From positions 1-6,614 of the forward strand of contig CAKRWK010000064.1 of assembly GCA_934417455.1 (NCBI GenBank): DNA of 6,614 bases. Reading direction: 5' to 3'. The notes under the pieces were generated by a model, which ran no database searches, was not told the origin of the DNA, and saw only the letters and a program-made list of their open reading frames with translations. Positions 4,336-6,614 of the stretch are shown here, one piece after another; position 1 is the stretch's first letter; each line of letters starts with the position of its first letter. This stretch comes from an uncultured Eubacteriales bacterium. GTDB taxonomy: Bacteria; Bacillota; Clostridia; Oscillospirales; CAG-272. The position numbers and the translations under genes were made by a program.

Positions 4336-5940
4336 ATGATATTACTTGTCAATCGTATTTCCACCGATTATAGAGTTCCGTCGGAAAACGCTCTTTCCCA
4401 AGCCGCCGCCCGACTGAAAAAAGCCGGCATCGGCGGACATCCGCAGTTTTACATATATCGCCGCAGTGTGGATGCGCGCAAAAAAGACCGCATCCGACTG
4501 GTTTATACGATAGCGGCGAAAGGTGATTTTTCTTTGCCGTCTGCGGAAAGACTCGGAGAATACGATATAGCGGTTCTTCCCGATGAAGATCTTCCTGTCT
4601 GACACGGAGCGGAAGCGCTTGTCGCGCGCCCCGTTATTGTCGGTACAGGTCCTTGCGGGCTTTTCTGCGCTCTGCTTCTGGCGGAGCAGGGATATGCTCC
4701 TGTCCTGCTCGAACGCGGCGGAGACATCCGGCAGCGGCAGGCGGCCGTCCGCCGCTTCTTTACGGAGCGCACACTCGATACATCCACCAACATACAGTTC
4801 GGTGCCGGCGGCGCAGGTACGTTTTCCGACGGAACACTGATAACGAGAATCGGCGACCCGCTGACAGCCTATGTTCTGCGTACGTTTGTGCGTTTCGGCG
4901 CCCCCGCCGATATTGTTTACATGGCCAAACCCCATATCGGAACGGACATTCTTTCCGGCGTTGTCGAAAATATCCTCAAAGAAATCGTGCGTCTTGGCGG
5001 TGAGGTCATGTATCATACAACATTTCTCTCTCCCGTGGAAAAGAACGGTCGTGTGACGGCCGTGCATACGGACAGGGGAGACCTCCCCTGCGGCGCTGTG
5101 GTACTGGCCGTCGGGCACAGTGCGCGGGATACATACGGAACACTGATGAAATCCGGCGTCCTTTTTGAAGCGAAATCCTTTTCCGTCGGCATGCGTATCG
5201 AACACCTGGCGGAAGACATTGATACTGCCATGTACGGAGATGCTGCCGGGCATCCCGCACTCGGGCATGCGGAATATGCGCTTTCTCACAATACAAAAAT
5301 CCGCGGTGTCTACACGTTTTGCATGTGTCCGGGAGGTGAAGTTGTCGCGGCGACAAGTGAGGCAGGGCATGTGGTTGTCAACGGTATGAGCCGCTATCGC
5401 CGGGACGGCAGGAATTCCAACTGCGCCGTCGTTTGCAGTGTTTTCAAAGAGGATTACGGTGCGACGCCGGCAACCGCCATAGCGTACCAGTCTGCCATAG
5501 AAAAAGCCGCCTTTTCGGCTGGCGGCGCGGATTATTCCGTACCGCTGACCACGGTCGGAGATTTTCTCGACGGCACCGAGGGGACGGAACCCCGTCGGAT
5601 TCTTCCCACATACATGAACGGCGCGGCCTACCGACTGACATCTCCCGAACGCTACCTTCCGCCCGTCGTAACGGGTGCCATCCGCGGCGCACTTTCCGAT
5701 TTTGACAGAAAAATCCGCGGTTTTTCCGCAAGAGACGCAGTGCTTTCCGGTGCGGAAACCCGCACCAGCGCACCGATACGGATGCCGAGAGATGCAGGGA
5801 CACGCACGGCTGTCGGATACGATAATCTTTACCCGGCCGGCGAAGGCGCCGGCTATGCCGGCGGCATCACGAGTGCCGCCGCGGACGGTTTGCATACCGC
5901 GCTCGCCATACTTGCGCGCTTTGCGCCGCCCCTCCGATAA
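4336..5940 (+). pseudogene. FAD-dependent dehydrogenase (COG2509-type) interrupted by one in-frame TGA
   Basis: A predicted NAD(P)/FAD-dependent oxidoreductase, physiological substrate unknown. The reading frame covers 535 codons, the usual length of the family, with one stop inside (codon 89, 4600-4602). Before it lies the small N-terminal domain with RRSVDARKK (42-50). After it the frame continues with RPVIVGTGPCG (98-108; FAD-binding GxGxxG at 103-108), the ribose-binding acid E126 in LLERGGD, and FGAGGAGTFSDG (155-166). Further on come MAKPHIGTD, AVGHSARDTYGTL, GVYTFCMCPGGEV, SRYRRDGRNSN and the C-terminal YPAGEGAGYAGGITSAAADG. No insertion or deletion is seen. After the TGA the first conventional start in frame is GTG 4888, beyond the FAD-binding motif, so reinitiation there could not yield a working enzyme. 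A weakly placed AAGGA (4318-4322) precedes ATG 4336 by 13 bases. The cause may be a nonsense mutation, a sequencing error or readthrough. Confidence 0.87.
4600..4602 (+). other. In-frame TGA within the COG2509-type gene
   Basis: The context is CCT GTC TGA CAC GGA. It falls in the linker between the N-terminal domain and the Rossmann fold, a place where I expect low conservation. TGA ends cdaA, the 57-residue gene and the Crp/Fnr gene, and TGG codes for Trp in neighbouring genes, so genome-wide reassignment is unlikely. A single transition from CGA or TGG, or a transversion from GGA, would explain it. A small stem AGCG-GAAG-CGCT (4608-4619) follows, but it is too short and too close to resemble a bacterial SECIS element. 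Confidence 0.85.
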
Positions 5941-5961
5941 TTCCGTTAATAAAATGGAAGG

Positions 5962-5981
5962 CGAAAGGTATAGGCCTTTCG
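5962..5981. repeat. Hairpin between the flavoprotein gene and recJ
   Basis: CGAAAGG (5962-5968) pairs with CCTTTCG (5975-5981) around a six-base loop. No T-tract follows on either strand, so it is not a clear intrinsic terminator. It fills much of the 59-base gap (5941-5999). The stem hides the only purine-rich AAAGG near recJ, about 31 bases before its start codon. Confidence 0.4.
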
Positions 5982-5999
5982 GCTACGGTTAAAAAATAT

Positions 6000-6614
6000 A
6001 TGTCACATTCCGAAAAAAATGCGGAAAAGCGATGGATTGTCAAATCCGAACTGTCCGCGCAGGAGAAGGCGGCCGCCGCCAGGATGGCCGCCGACCTCGG
6101 CACGCATCCGGTTGTTGCCGAGCTTCTTTACGCGCGCGGCCACAAAACCGAAGCGGACATGCGCATGTTTCTCACCATGGAAAAGGAAATGCTGTGCAAT
6201 CCTTTTGAAATGAAAGACATGGACAAAGCGGTAGAGCGCATTCTTTCTGCCGTGAAAAACGGCGAAAAGATTACCGTGTACGGCGATTACGACGTGGATG
6301 GCGTCACGTCGGTTTCCGTGCTTTGCCTGTACCTGCGTTCCGTCGGTGCCGATGCGGATTATTACATTCCCAACCGTGCGACGGACGGTTACGGCATCAA
6401 TACGGCCGCTCTCGAAGGCCTGAAAAAGCAGGGAACATCTCTTATTATTACGGTGGATACCGGCATTACGGCGGCGGAGGAAACGGAATATGCCCGTTCG
6501 CTCGGCATGGATCTCGTCATTACCGACCATCACGAATGTCATACCGACCTGCCGCGCGCCGCGGCCGTGGTCAATCCACACCGACCGGATTGTCCTTATC
6601 CTTTCAAGGAACTG
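6000..6614 (+). CDS. recJ: Single-stranded-DNA exonuclease RecJ, N-terminal part (runs off the window)
   Basis: The first 205 codons of RecJ, the 5'-3' exonuclease of the DHH superfamily that acts on single strands in recombination, mismatch and base-excision repair. The start of the catalytic domain is complete: YGDYDVDG (94-101, metal ligands D96, D98 and D100), IITVDTGI (149-156, D153), ITDHHEC (174-180, the D176-H177-H178 motif) and the family pattern NPHRPDCPYPFKEL (192-205). Before these, HPVVAELLYARGHKTEADMRMFL (36-58) is the typical N-terminal helical region. ATG 6000 is chosen because it is the first in-frame start; no other ATG, GTG or TTG lies upstream within the gap. It has no convincing Shine-Dalgarno, being preceded by GGTTAAAAAATAT. 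The full family length is about 550-800 residues, so most of the gene lies beyond the right edge. Confidence 0.95.
   Translation, partial: MSHSEKNAEKRWIVKSELSAQEKAAAARMAADLGTHPVVAELLYARGHKTEADMRMFLTMEKEMLCNPFEMKDMDKAVERILSAVKNGEKITVYGDYDVDGVTSVSVLCLYLRSVGADADYYIPNRATDGYGINTAALEGLKKQGTSLIITVDTGITAAEETEYARSLGMDLVITDHHECHTDLPRAAAVVNPHRPDCPYPFKEL

Noticed and set aside
4094..4339. 81-codon frame overlapping the cdaA end (MNYYEKETNQRMEH...)
   Set aside because: It is in a different frame from the better 57-residue gene, runs through the terminator hairpin, and has no hydrophobic span or family resemblance.
4600..4640. Selenocysteine insertion at the in-frame TGA
   Set aside because: The following stem (4608-4619) is only four to five pairs, begins a few bases after the TGA and lacks the typical spacing and apical loop of bacterial SECIS elements. 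The position is a variable linker, not a redox site. It is not excluded, only unsupported.
4342..5895. 517-codon open frame on the minus strand opposite the flavoprotein gene
   Set aside because: It mirrors the coding frame of a clearly recognisable protein, is rich in Arg, Cys and His, shows no family motif and lacks a Shine-Dalgarno. It is an antisense shadow.
6003..6581. 192-codon minus-strand open frame opposite recJ
   Set aside because: The plus strand shows unmistakable RecJ motifs in frame over the same stretch. The antisense frame is His/Arg-rich without any motif.

Overview
The window looks like chromosomal DNA from a Bacillota (Clostridia-type) bacterium. The evidence is a membrane diadenylate cyclase of the CdaA type, strong SigA-like promoters, a short lipoprotein signal peptide, purine-rich Shine-Dalgarno (SD) sequences and a COG2509-type flavoprotein. 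Base composition looks close to balanced or slightly GC-rich (not computed). TGA ends at least three genes here, so the standard bacterial code applies. No species can be named from the sequence alone.

Left half (about 1-3040, minus strand): one tightly packed operon read right to left. It encodes a Crp/Fnr-family regulator, a substrate-binding lipoprotein, an ABC permease and an ABC ATPase. The three junctions all overlap: a 4-base ATGA overlap, about 14 bases, and 20 bases. A good SD sequence stands 7 bases from the left edge, so the operon probably continues beyond the window. The transporter is of the nitrate/sulfonate/taurine (NMT1/THI5-like) class and its ligand is unknown. The operon starts at a perfect TTGACA-17-TATAAT promoter whose -10 box lies inside a 23-bp imperfect palindrome, a good candidate for the regulator's own operator.

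Middle (about 3040-3233): a divergent control region. It holds phased A-tracts, an imperfect inverted repeat, and a second strong promoter (TTGCTT-17-TATAAT with a TG extension) facing right. A GC-rich hairpin follows at the predicted transcript start.

Right half (3234-6614, plus strand): cdaA comes first, then a 57-residue single-span membrane protein where a full-length CdaR/YbbR protein is usually found, then a clear intrinsic terminator. Next is a COG2509-type FAD-dependent dehydrogenase, complete over 535 codons except for one in-frame TGA at codon 89. The window ends in the first 205 codons of recJ. The most notable points are the interrupted flavoprotein gene, the missing CdaR ectodomain, and the regulator's operator and uncertain start codon. 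I see no RNA gene, insertion sequence, CRISPR array or phage feature.
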